A stretch of DNA of 64,000 nt from Bin18 sp965200355 (lineage in GTDB: Bacteria; Desulfobacterota; Binatia; Bin18): positions 1,054,001-1,118,000 of the forward strand of contig OZ241351.1 of the NCBI GenBank assembly GCA_965200355.1. Reading direction: 5' to 3'. Shown in pieces: positions 25,637 through 34,279 of this stretch; position 1 is the first letter of the stretch; every line of letters begins with the position of its first letter. The notes below the pieces were generated by a model. The model ran no database searches. It was not told where the DNA came from and saw nothing but the letters and a program-made list of their open reading frames with translations. The position numbers and the translations under genes are program-made.

Positions 25637-26264
25637 CCCTCTTCGTATTCTCCTCTGCGAGTTCCTGTAAAAGAGCCAATAGGTCTATATCCGTGCGTTT
25701 CTTGACGAACTCCCAGGCTGAATCACCGGAATAATACTCACCCCTCATCCCTTCGTACAGCGTCTGAAGAGTCTGTTGAATGCGAATAGCTTGGGTTCGG
25801 TTCGGGTAGTAGAACATGAGTGGGATTGGGTGAAATCCAGCGTCCTTAATCGTCTTCAGGCGAGCAGGCTCCTTGGTTATATGATCTCCATCGGTAGTCG
25901 CGTCTCTCCACTTGATCTCAATCGCGTCTCGCCCTACAGCACAATCAATCTCGAAAGTCTTCGGTCGGCGTCCTTCAGTATTCGGAATACGTCGAGAAGC
26001 CGACGCTGGGTATTTTGCCTTAAAACAGAGCTTTACGGCTTCCTCCAAGAATGAGCCGGCGTATTTGTAGAGAAATCGCCCTTTATTTTGGTAAACGTCA
26101 ATAAGTTCGCCCTCTTGAGCGGCGATTCCAAGAACTTTGTAGATCAGATAATGCGATGTATCATCTGTCTTCATTTCAGCGACTCTTGCTTCCATTCTGG
26201 CCTTGAGGGCATCCGCATATTTCAATGCGAGAGCCTTGAGATCATCGCGTATCGCCACGGCCAT
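25626..26264 (-). CDS. ApaLI-like type II restriction endonuclease
   Basis: A 212-residue protein from the ATG at 26264 (MAVAIRDDLKALALKYADAL). The catalytic region FEIDCAVGRDAIEIKWRDAT contains D and the E-x-K pair of a PD-(D/E)XK nuclease, followed by HITKEPARLKTI and LMFYYPNRTQAIRIQQTL. This matches the ApaLI family (ApaLI cuts GTGCAC; specificity here is inferred). The frame is open further upstream, and one base less in the G7 run near 26371-26377 would extend it to an ATG at 26418; whether that extension is real is unclear. It precedes and overlaps its methylase gene. Confidence 0.78.
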   Translation of the reverse strand: MAVAIRDDLKALALKYADALKARMEARVAEMKTDDTSHYLIYKVLGIAAQEGELIDVYQNKGRFLYKYAGSFLEEAVKLCFKAKYPASASRRIPNTEGRRPKTFEIDCAVGRDAIEIKWRDATTDGDHITKEPARLKTIKDAGFHPIPLMFYYPNRTQAIRIQQTLQTLYEGMRGEYYSGDSAWEFVKKRTDIDLLALLQELAEENTKRDEC

Positions 26265-26432
26265 CCGCCCTTTGTCTATCCGATTAAACTCCAACCATTC
26301 ATAGCGCTGGCCCTGTCCCGTCACAATGGCTGAGTAGTCCCTGGATAGCTTGAGCACCCGCCCCAATTGTCCCCCCCGCCCAGAACCGGTACAACAACTC
26401 CCGATACTGCCGACACATGAGGGAAGCCAATA

Positions 26433-26897
26433 ATGCGTGAGCGACCGTTTCGAGTGCTGGGAATTCAACAAATCGCCGTGGGTGGGCTGGATAAGAATCC
26501 GCTGCGGAAGTTCTGGGTCGATACCTTGGGGCTGACTCTGAGCGGCAATTATCGCAGTGAGAGCGAGAATGTGGATGAGGACATTGCCGTGATTGGTGCA
26601 GGGCCACTCAAGCTGGAAGTCGATTTAATGCAGCCCATCGACCCCGAGAAACGGCCCAAGGTCCAGGACCCAGCACTGAATCACATCGGTCTGTGGATCG
26701 ACGATCTGCACGCGGCTGAGCAATGGCTGACCGCCCAGGGTGTGCGGTTCACGCCGGGCGGCATCCGCAAGGGCGCGGCCGGCTATGAGGTGTGTTTTAT
26801 CCACCCCAAGGGCAACGCGCAGTTTCCGCTGTGCGGCGAAGGCGTGCTGATTGAGCTGGTCCAGGCACCGGCCGAGGTGATTGAGGCGCTGTCATAG
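26433..26897 (+). CDS. VOC-family (glyoxalase/dioxygenase fold) protein
   Basis: A 154-residue vicinal-oxygen-chelate protein with the two beta-alpha-beta-beta-beta modules: VLGIQQIAVGGLDKNPLRKF near the start, LNHIGLWIDDLHAAEQWL in the middle and VLIELVQAP at the end. Metal ligands would be His in NHIG and Glu in IELVQ; the first position is Gln rather than His. The function may be methylmalonyl-CoA epimerase-like or lactoylglutathione-like; the substrate is unknown. It is divergent from the restriction gene. Confidence 0.8.
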   Translation: MRERPFRVLGIQQIAVGGLDKNPLRKFWVDTLGLTLSGNYRSESENVDEDIAVIGAGPLKLEVDLMQPIDPEKRPKVQDPALNHIGLWIDDLHAAEQWLTAQGVRFTPGGIRKGAAGYEVCFIHPKGNAQFPLCGEGVLIELVQAPAEVIEALS

Positions 26898-26990
26898 CCC
26901 CCTCACCCGAGCCCCCTCCCCCGGAGGAGAGGGGATGCTCATCTGTAGGGGCAACCCCCTGTGGTTGCCCGGCCCAATCTCCAATCCCCA
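26898..26990. repeat. Two intergenic hairpin elements of dispersed-repeat type
   Basis: Between convergent genes lie two hairpins. A CCCCTC...GAGGGG hairpin spans about 26916-26935. A stronger one has GGGCAACC (26949-26956), loop CCCTGT and GGTTGCCC (26963-26970). The second resembles the short GTAGGGGC-type hairpin repeats common in many genomes. They may terminate transcription from both sides, though no T-tract follows. Confidence 0.5.
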
Positions 26991-26995
26991 GCGTT

Positions 26996-27829
26996 CTACT
27001 TGCCCGGTACGCGGTACATGCGGATCGGATGGGGGGTGCGGTGGAATGCAGGCAGGTCGCGCCAGGGCCGGCCGGCGGTGATCCCGCCGTCTACGGCGAG
27101 GGCCTGACCGGTCACAAAACTGGCATCGTCGCTGGCCATCCACAGGGCGGCTCTGGCAATCTCTTCAGGCTCGCCGACCCGACCGAGCGGATGCAGGTGG
27201 GCCGCGCCTTTGCGCAGACCAGCTACCTGTTTGTCCGTTGGCGCCGGCCGGCCAACGGCCAGGGGCGTCACAATCGCCCCCGGACAGATGCAGTTCACGC
27301 GGATATTGAACGCGCCCAGTTCCAGGGCGACCGATTTGGTCAGATGAATCACCCCGGCCTTTGCTACACTGTAGAGATGGGTGGCCATGCCGGCCTCCAC
27401 ACCGGCGGCGCTGGCGGTGCTGATCATACTGCCGGACTGCTGCTGCTTCATGATCGGCGTGGCGTGTTTCATGCCGAGAAATACGCCTTTGAGCAGCACA
27501 TCAAAGGTCATATCGTAGTCTGCGACACTGATACTCTCTATCGGCCCCAGCGCCCCGCCAAAGCCGGCGTTATTATACAGACAATCCAACCGCCCCCAGC
27601 GTTCGACCGCGCTATCAATGGCCGCTTTGACCTCGGCCTCCTGCGTCACGTTCACCCGCACAAACATCCCCTGGTCTCCTAGCTCGTGCGCGACCGCCTG
27701 GCCCTTGTCTGCCTGCATATCCGCCACCACAACCCGCGCCCCCTCTGCGGCGAACAGGCGGACGGTTGCGGCTCCAATCCCGCTGGCTCCGCCCGTAATG
27801 ATGGCGACTCTGCCATCTAGCTTGCCCAT
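26996..27829 (-). CDS. Short-chain dehydrogenase/reductase (SDR)
   Basis: A 277-residue classical SDR from the ATG at 27829, preceded by AGGAGGAAAAC. Rossmann motif TGGASGIG, NNAGFGG, catalytic Ser in MISTASAAG, and Tyr/Lys in HLYSVAKAG are all present, followed by RVNCICPGAIVTPL. The C-terminus extends about 20 residues past the usual VDGG end. It oxidises or reduces an alcohol/ketone with NAD(P); the substrate is unknown. The cytochrome gene ends 10 bp upstream, so both are probably one operon. Confidence 0.88.
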   Translation of the reverse strand: MGKLDGRVAIITGGASGIGAATVRLFAAEGARVVVADMQADKGQAVAHELGDQGMFVRVNVTQEAEVKAAIDSAVERWGRLDCLYNNAGFGGALGPIESISVADYDMTFDVLLKGVFLGMKHATPIMKQQQSGSMISTASAAGVEAGMATHLYSVAKAGVIHLTKSVALELGAFNIRVNCICPGAIVTPLAVGRPAPTDKQVAGLRKGAAHLHPLGRVGEPEEIARAALWMASDDASFVTGQALAVDGGITAGRPWRDLPAFHRTPHPIRMYRVPGK

Positions 27830-27839
27830 GTTTTCCTCC

Positions 27840-29288
27840 TTATTGCTGGTGTTCTGCTCCATGACTGGCTTCTGCGTGCGGCCGCTGCTCTGGAGAGAGT
27901 GAGAGGACATAAAAGACCAGATTCCACAGCTCGTCCGGCTCCAAGACCTCGGCGTATGCCGCCATCGAGGAGCCGTCCATGCCATTGGCAATGCGGCGAT
28001 AGACACCACTCGGCGTATGGCCGCCGCGGAAACTCCACTTCTGGGTCAAATCGCGGGGGATGATGGGGTCGCCCTCCACGGTTTTCAGGTCCTGCCCCGA
28101 GCGCCCGTCCCCCTTGCCCCCTGCCCCATGACAGCTTGGACAACCGGAATCCACGTAGACCGACGCGCCTCGGGCGAGGCGGTGTTCTGTCACCTGGGGC
28201 GGCGTGGAAACCGCCGTTGGTGTAGACTCCGCCCCAGAGGCAAAGCGCGCTGAGAACTGCTTGATATAGGCGACCACCTCCCGCCGCTCCTGCGCGCTGA
28301 GGAGGGCCTCAAACGCCGGCATCCCACTCCCGGCCAGCCCTTTGGACACGGCGCGGAACAGGTCCGCATCGGTGGGTGGACTGCCGCTGGGTGTTGAACG
28401 ATACCGGAATGAACCCCGCACGAAGTCTCGCGGGCGCGGCAGCCAGCTCAGGGCGAGCCGGCCCTGCCCGTCGCCGGCCTCGCCATGACAGCCGCTGCAC
28501 TGACTGGCGTAGAGGGCTTGGCCGCGCGTTTGTTCCGGGGCGGACGCCTCGGCGGTCGTCTCAGCCCGCTCATGAGGGGCTGCTCCCTGGGAGGTATCGT
28601 ATGCCTCAAAAAATGCGGCCACAGCGCAATCCGTCAAAAATAAAGCCAGGTCAGTCCGCAAGCGTTCTGCCAGATATATTCTGAGACGGTCCTGTCCAAA
28701 GGCAATCGAAGCTGCCCGCCCGTCTGGGGCAATATCGAGCAGCCGGGCCTGGAGCCGGGGCCGGGCCGGGCTTTTGGGCGCGGTGACGCTGCGGAAGAAC
28801 GCTTGCCAGGGACGCAGCGTCTGCGCATCTATCGTGGCCAATCGCTCGGCTAGATCAACGCCGAATATGCCGCCGCGAGTGGCAAAAAACTCCGGGAAAT
28901 CGGTGTCTCGCCAGCGGCGTTCGGCAATCATATGTCCCAGGGCCTGCCCAAAAGGGAGGACCACATCTTTTTGCCAGGCCGTGTCTCGGGCCCAGCGGAA
29001 GATGATACCGGGCGGGGCGTCTTTTTTCTGACTTAGGCCGATGATCTGAAAGGTGTACAGCTTGTGTGCCTTGACCCATCCGAGAAAGGCAGACCAGCGC
29101 GGGTCCTTGGGCGTTAAGGTCAAGGCATCAGACCGGAGGGCGGCAGTCGGATTATAGCTGGTGCGAATAGTGCATCTCTCCCCATCCTCTTCGAGAGGGG
29201 GGACCGCCGGTGACGAGGATGGAGCAAGGCAGTACCAGAGCGATACGAGTACGACCAAGCGCTGACCACCTGTTCTCAACATGGGCAT
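27840..29288 (-). CDS. Dihaem cytochrome c-type protein with N-terminal unknown domain
   Basis: About 480 residues. A signal peptide (LRTGGQRLVVLVSLWYCLA) suggests a start at 29288 or 29282; the frame is open to 29354. A 200-residue domain with no recognised family follows. Two cytochrome c domains come next, with haem motifs CSGCH and CPSCH and distal methionines in GSGMPAFEAL and GSSMAAYAEV. It is likely periplasmic electron transfer. Spacing to the SDR gene (10 bp) suggests linked expression, possibly passing electrons from a dehydrogenase. Confidence 0.78.
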   Translation of the reverse strand: MPMLRTGGQRLVVLVSLWYCLAPSSSPAVPPLEEDGERCTIRTSYNPTAALRSDALTLTPKDPRWSAFLGWVKAHKLYTFQIIGLSQKKDAPPGIIFRWARDTAWQKDVVLPFGQALGHMIAERRWRDTDFPEFFATRGGIFGVDLAERLATIDAQTLRPWQAFFRSVTAPKSPARPRLQARLLDIAPDGRAASIAFGQDRLRIYLAERLRTDLALFLTDCAVAAFFEAYDTSQGAAPHERAETTAEASAPEQTRGQALYASQCSGCHGEAGDGQGRLALSWLPRPRDFVRGSFRYRSTPSGSPPTDADLFRAVSKGLAGSGMPAFEALLSAQERREVVAYIKQFSARFASGAESTPTAVSTPPQVTEHRLARGASVYVDSGCPSCHGAGGKGDGRSGQDLKTVEGDPIIPRDLTQKWSFRGGHTPSGVYRRIANGMDGSSMAAYAEVLEPDELWNLVFYVLSLSPEQRPHAEASHGAEHQQ

Positions 29289-29369
29289 GATGAGGCCGGC
29301 CCGTGTCCGGCGTGCAATGAGACGAGTCAGTGGGGTCCTCTGGGTCTGACCCACGCTTCAACAGACCCC

Positions 29370-31148
29370 TTACAGATCGACCTTAATGCTCAACTCGCGC
29401 AACTGTCTGGCATTGACCCCGCCCGGCGCTTGTGTCATCAAACACTGGGCGCGGGCCGTCTTGGGAAAAGCAATGACCTCGCGCAGCGAATCCATCCCGG
29501 CAAACAACATCGCTAAGCGGTCAAACCCCAGGGCGATCCCCCCGTGGGGAGGCGCGCCATACGCCAGGGCTTCCAGCAGAAACCCGAACTTCTCCTGGGC
29601 CTCGGCCTGACCGATGCCCAGCAGGCTGAAAATTTTTTGCTGCACGTCCTGGCGGTGAATGCGGATGCTGCCTCCACCCAGTTCAACGCCGTTCAGCACA
29701 ACATCGTAGGCAAACGCCCGCACCTGGCCTGGGTCGGTCTCAAGCAAGGGGACATCTTCGTCGTTGGGCGAGGTAAACGGATGATGTTTGGCCACATAGC
29801 GCTTTTCGTCCGGGTGGTATTCGACCAGCGGAAAGTCCGTCACCCACAGGAAACGCATATCATCTTTGGGAATCAGCCCGAGTTTGTCGCCAAGATAGAG
29901 CCGCAAGCGTGACAGGACCTCGCAGGCCACCTGTTCCTGGTCGGCAATCATCAGCAACACGTCCCGTGGTTTGAGCCCGAGGGCGGCGGCAATGGCCTGT
30001 TTCCGGTCGTCACTCACGAATTTCGCCAGGGGCGACTGCCAGCCGTCCTCGGTCAGACGAATCCAGGCCAAGCCCTTTGCCCCAAAATCCTGGGACAGCG
30101 GAATCAGGTCGTCGAGTTCTTTGCGGGAGAACGGATCGTCCGACACAATCAGGCCGCGCACCACCCCCCTGTCGGCCACGATCTGCCGAAAGACCCTGAT
30201 GTCGGTCTGACTGAACAACGCAGAGAGTTCCTGGATTTCCAGGCCAAACCGGATATCCGGCTTATCATTCCCAAAGCGGGCCATAGCCTGGCTGTACGGC
30301 AGCCGGGGAAACGGGGTCGGGATATCGATGCCTTTCACGTCCTTGCACAGCCGGACCATCAGGCCCTCAATAAGCTGAAACACATCGTCCGGGCGGACAA
30401 ACGACATTTCAATATCAATCTGGGTGAACTCGGGCTGGCGGTCGGCCCGGAGGTCTTCGTCCCGAAAGCAGCGCACGATCTGGAAGTATTTTTCCAGCCC
30501 GCTCACCATCAGCAACTGCTTAAAAAGCTGCGGCGACTGCGGCAGGGCATAAAACCCGCCTGGATTGACCCGACTCGGAACCAGATAGTCACGCGCGCCT
30601 TCCGGGGTACTCCGGGTCAGGACCGGCGTTTCGACCTCAAGAAAGCCCGCGCCGTCAAGATAAGCGCGAACCCCTTGAGCCAGCCGATGCCGCAAGCGCA
30701 GATTCTCGAACATCTGTGGCCGACGTAAATCCAGGTAGCGATACCGCAGGCGGGTGTTCTCCGCCAGGTCGGTCTCGGTATCAATCGGAAACGGCGGTGT
30801 CCGCGAGGCGTTGAGCACCCGCAACTCTTCCACCACCAGCTCAACTTCGCCGGTTGGGATATTCGGATTAATGGTCTCAGGCGAGCGTCGCTCCAGCCGG
30901 CCTTGCGCGGCGACCACATATTCCAGACGCAGTTCTTTTGCCTGAATATGGGCGGCGGAGCTGACCTGCGGGTTACAGACAATTTGGACCAACCCGGAAC
31001 GGTCGCGGACATCAACAAAGGTCACGCCACCATGATCGCGCCGGGAATGCACCCAGCCCATCACGGTCAGCGGTTGTCCGACTTGGGTTACGCGGGGTTC
31101 CCCGCAGTAGCAGCTTCGCTGCCAATCACCTAAAGACTCCACACTCAC
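29370..31148 (-). CDS. aspS: Aspartyl-tRNA synthetase
   Basis: A 592-residue class IIb synthetase of bacterial type. It has an N-terminal OB anticodon-binding domain (VMGWVHSRRDHGGVTFVDVR), motif 2 FRDEDLRADRQPEFTQID, the bacterial GAD insertion, and motif 3 GIALGFDRLAMLFAG near the end. It charges tRNA-Asp (or Asp/Asn if no AsnRS exists). Length is typical. A TATAAT lies upstream on the same strand at 31197-31192. Confidence 0.97.
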   Translation of the reverse strand: MSVESLGDWQRSCYCGEPRVTQVGQPLTVMGWVHSRRDHGGVTFVDVRDRSGLVQIVCNPQVSSAAHIQAKELRLEYVVAAQGRLERRSPETINPNIPTGEVELVVEELRVLNASRTPPFPIDTETDLAENTRLRYRYLDLRRPQMFENLRLRHRLAQGVRAYLDGAGFLEVETPVLTRSTPEGARDYLVPSRVNPGGFYALPQSPQLFKQLLMVSGLEKYFQIVRCFRDEDLRADRQPEFTQIDIEMSFVRPDDVFQLIEGLMVRLCKDVKGIDIPTPFPRLPYSQAMARFGNDKPDIRFGLEIQELSALFSQTDIRVFRQIVADRGVVRGLIVSDDPFSRKELDDLIPLSQDFGAKGLAWIRLTEDGWQSPLAKFVSDDRKQAIAAALGLKPRDVLLMIADQEQVACEVLSRLRLYLGDKLGLIPKDDMRFLWVTDFPLVEYHPDEKRYVAKHHPFTSPNDEDVPLLETDPGQVRAFAYDVVLNGVELGGGSIRIHRQDVQQKIFSLLGIGQAEAQEKFGFLLEALAYGAPPHGGIALGFDRLAMLFAGMDSLREVIAFPKTARAQCLMTQAPGGVNARQLRELSIKVDL

Positions 31149-31191
31149 TCCCTTATCATGCTGTGTCAGGCCGGCCCCGGTGCCGGCTCGG

Positions 31192-31197
31192 ATTATA
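31192..31197 (-). promoter_or_regulatory. -10 element upstream of aspS
   Basis: A perfect TATAAT (minus strand) 44 bp before the aspS ATG; no clear -35. It lies in the 244-bp divergent region shared with the cas operon, which also contains a GC-rich CCGGC/GCCGG hairpin. Confidence 0.4.
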
Positions 31198-31311
31198 CAT
31201 TTTGCTCATGAGGCCGGCCCTGCTGACGCTCTCCCGGCTGCCCCACGACAGGGCCCTCTTATATGCCCGCTGGCCGACTTTTACCAGGGAGGTCCACCGG
31301 CCCTCGCGCCG

Positions 31312-31340
31312 GATTGCGAAAAGTCGTGACCGGCTATAAT
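31312..31340 (+). promoter_or_regulatory. Candidate promoter of the cas operon
   Basis: A perfect TATAAT at 31335-31340 with TTGCGA at 31314-31319 (15-bp spacing) or GATTGC at 31312-31317 (17 bp). The start would be near 31347, leaving a leader of about 46 nt to cas6, whose ATG has an AAAGGA site. Confidence 0.45.
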
Positions 31341-31392
31341 CCGTTCAGCCTGAGACCGAGGAGAATGGGGAGATAAGAAAGAAAGGACCGCC

Positions 31393-31974
31393 ATGCCCAG
31401 AGTTGATGTCGCGTTTCGCCTGATCGGTTCAGCCCTTCCGGTTGACCACGGCTATGCCCTCTACGCCGCGCTGAGCCGGATGCTGCCCGAAATCCATGCG
31501 GCAAAGGACATAGCCGTACACCCCATTCGGGGCGTCTATAGCGGAAACGGAACGCTGCACTTGGCAGATTTTTCGCGCCTGATACTGCGCCTTCCCGCTG
31601 AACAGATTCACGCCTCTCTGAAGCTGGCCGGAAAGCGCTTAGCGGTAGACGACTACCCGCTCAGCGTGGGTATCCCGGAAGTGCGTCCGCTCCGCCCGGT
31701 CGCTCGCCTCCGCGCCCGGCTGGTCACGATCAAGGGTTTTCTCAAAGAAGACGCATTTCTCGCCGCGGCCACGCGCCAACTGGAACAGCTTGACATCGGC
31801 GGCCACGCCTATATCGGAACGCGCCGCACGTTTCGGGTGAAAGACAAACAGGTGGTTGGCTTTGAAATGGGCGTGACTCACCTGACCGCCGAAGAATCCC
31901 TGACCCTTCAGGAGCAGGGCCTGGGCGGCCGGCGGAAAATGGGCTGTGGGGTGTTCGTGCCGTGGGGAGGATAA
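31393..31974 (+). CDS. cas6: CRISPR endoribonuclease Cas6 (Cmx6/MYXAN type)
   Basis: A 193-residue RAMP-fold protein matching the Cmx6 type. The N-terminal strand is VDVAFRLIGSALPVDHGYALY. The C-terminal glycine-rich loop QGLGGRRKMGCGVFVP is the RAMP signature contacting the repeat hairpin. It processes the pre-crRNA within repeats. It opens the effector operon; the cas3 HD gene starts 4 bp later. It is smaller than Cas6 of I-B or I-E systems, as expected for this type. Confidence 0.9.
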   Translation: MPRVDVAFRLIGSALPVDHGYALYAALSRMLPEIHAAKDIAVHPIRGVYSGNGTLHLADFSRLILRLPAEQIHASLKLAGKRLAVDDYPLSVGIPEVRPLRPVARLRARLVTIKGFLKEDAFLAAATRQLEQLDIGGHAYIGTRRTFRVKDKQVVGFEMGVTHLTAEESLTLQEQGLGGRRKMGCGVFVPWGG

Positions 31975-31977
31975 CGC

Positions 31978-32766
31978 ATGAATGATGTAATTTTAGCAAA
32001 GAGCCCCATTCCAGGGAGACCACCGAAAACTCTCCTGAGCCATACAAAGGATATTATGGATTCCGTAGAATTGCTCTACGGCACGGAGGGTCGTCCTACA
32101 CGCCTCGCCCAAGAATGGCTCCGCTTCTTCCGACTCAAGGAGGATGACTATCCCCGGTTTCTCATCAACACATTGGCAAGTGCCGCCTGCCATGACCTCG
32201 GGAAAGCGAATAATGGTTTTCAGAAGGCGGTCACGAAGAAAGGCGACCAAAGTATTCGTCATGAACACTTGAGTGGTCTTTTGCTGAGTCTTCAGGATTT
32301 CAAGGATTGGCTCGGCCACAATCCGCTTCTCGACTTCAATGTTATACTGTCCAGTGTGATCTCTCACCACCTCAAGGTTACTCCTGAACAGTGGGGGATG
32401 AGCAATTCTTCTTTCCGACTCCTCACAGATCAAAGCGGCTTTACAGACCTGCTTGACGTGATTGGTGAGACACTGCATCTGCCGGTTCCGTTCCGCCCCG
32501 ACATCCCTCTCTTCTGGAGCTTGCAGGTAAATCCTTCTTTCTTCAACTTCACAGACCTCCTTGAATCAGCAAAACACCAAGCCCATCGCTTCGGGAGGGC
32601 TATTCACGGAGATGAAGACGCCCGACGTTTCCTCTGTAGTGTAAAAGCAGCCTTACTCGCCGCAGACTCAGCGGGGTCAGGCGTAGTGCGGGCAGGCCAC
32701 GACCTTGAAAGCTGGTTAAGAACGGCATTCGGGACTACTCTTTTCCGCCCAGGACATTCAGCATAA
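31978..32766 (+). pseudogene. cas3: Cas3 N-terminal HD nuclease part (frame broken before the helicase)
   Basis: Encodes the HD domain: His22 (LLSHTKDIM), the His72-Asp73 pair (CHDLGKANNGFQKA), RHEHLSG (95-97) and SHH at 130-131. These are the metal-binding residues of the ssDNA nuclease. The frame ends at 32764 shortly after AGHDLESWLRTAFGTTL. The sequence that should follow (SAQDIQHKVIVPRIQEIE) is in the next frame from about 32744. Removing one base from the T4 run at 32741-32744 joins the two smoothly. Confidence 0.85.
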
Positions 32767-34261
32767 GGTTATTGTTCCCCGCATTCAGGAGATCGAAAGA
32801 AAAACGGGCCACGACTTTAAGCTGCAAGATTTCCAGGAGCAAGCCGGCACTCTCCCGGAACGAGCACTCTTGCTGGCTCCATGTGGAAGCGGAAAAACTC
32901 TGGCCGCCTGGCATTGGATTGCGTCACGCCTAGAGAAAAGGCCAGCGGCTCGGGTGCTCTTTCTCTACCCGACTCGCGCGACGGCGACAGAGGGGTTTCG
33001 AGACTATGTAGCTTGGGCTCCAGAAGAAGAGGCCACCCTCGCCCACGGAACAGCCGCCTATGACCTGGAAGAAATGTTTGGAAATCCCGTCGATACCCGG
33101 ACAGCAAAGGACTTCACGACAGAGCAACGTCTGTACGCTCTGGGTTTCTGGCAAAAACGCCTTTTCAGTGCGACCGCAGATCAGTTTCTCGCCTTCATGC
33201 AGAACCAGTATGGCCCCTTATGTCTCCTGCCTCTGCTCGTTGATAGCGTCATGGTCGTAGACGAAATCCATAGTTTCGACAAAGCCATGTTCTCTGATTT
33301 CACGACATTTCTTCAACAGTTCGATGTTCCCGTGCTGTGCATGACTGCCACGTTATCTGCGGGACGACGACGCACCCTGGTTTGCGAATGTGGTCTGCAA
33401 CGCTTCCCCGACAGATTCGACGGTCTCGACAATTTGAAAGAAAGAGCAGAACACCCACGTTACCGTCTCGCTCTCACTTCCCGCGAAAACGCGGAGAGGA
33501 AAGCCCAACAGGCTCTTCAGGAAAAGAAGAAAGTCCTATGGGTCACGAACCAAGTCAGGAGATGTCAAGAGATAGCAATTTCGATGCGTCAACAGTTTGG
33601 CTCTGAGACCGTCCAGTACTACCACAGCCGCTTTAAGTTGGCTGACCGAAGGACACGCCATCATGCTGTCATCAGTTCCTTTCAGACCTCCCCTGGCCCC
33701 CTCCTGGCGATAACAACCCAGGTGTGTGAAATGAGTCTTGACCTGGACGCTGACATTCTCATTACCGAATACGCCCCGATTGCCGCTCTCATTCAGCGGA
33801 TGGGACGCTGTAACCGGAGGGGAAAGCCGGGAGACGATAAAATTGGGGAAGTGTATATCTACCCCCCGGCAGATAACCTTCCCTATAAGCCAGAGGAGAT
33901 TCAAGAAGTCCGGCATTTTGTCAGCGCGCTTGACGGAAAAGTTTTCTCTCAAGCGGCCTTGGAAGTAACGATGGAAAAATACCAACCCGGCCAGCGAGAA
34001 CCCGAACGGTTCAACAGTTTTTTGGAAAGTGGCAGCTACGCTTGGAGCTACCCGTATCGTGAAGGAGAGGAATTCACAGTCCCGGCCGTTCTTGACGGTG
34101 ATATTGAGGCGTGGCGTTCAGCCGTAAAACAAGGCCGTCCGACAGACGGATTTATCGTGCCGGTTCCACAACGATTTGCACTTCCAAGTCCCCATTTGGG
34201 GAAGTTAAAGCACCCTCCGACCACTATCACCCTGCCTATGAATTCCTTGACCAGCCGGTAA
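32744..34261 (+). pseudogene. cas3: Cas3 helicase part, out of frame with the HD part
   Basis: SF2 helicase with Walker A LLAPCGSGKT, DEIH box MVVDEIHSFD, motif III MTATLS, motif V TTQVCEMSLDLDADI and motif VI QRMGRCNRRGK. It unwinds DNA behind Cascade for degradation. The frame is open from 32720, but no ATG, GTG or TTG occurs until TTG 32870, which is inside the Walker A strand. An independent Cas3' start is therefore unlikely, and a frameshifted HD-helicase fusion is favoured. cas8 follows after 3-18 bp. Confidence 0.85.
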
Positions 34262-34279
34262 CGAATGAGGACGAAGACA

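Noticed and set aside
31978..34261. Separate cas3'' and cas3' genes as in some type I systems
   Set aside because: The helicase frame has no ATG, GTG or TTG before its Walker A strand, and a one-base change joins the two parts naturally, so a broken fusion is more likely.
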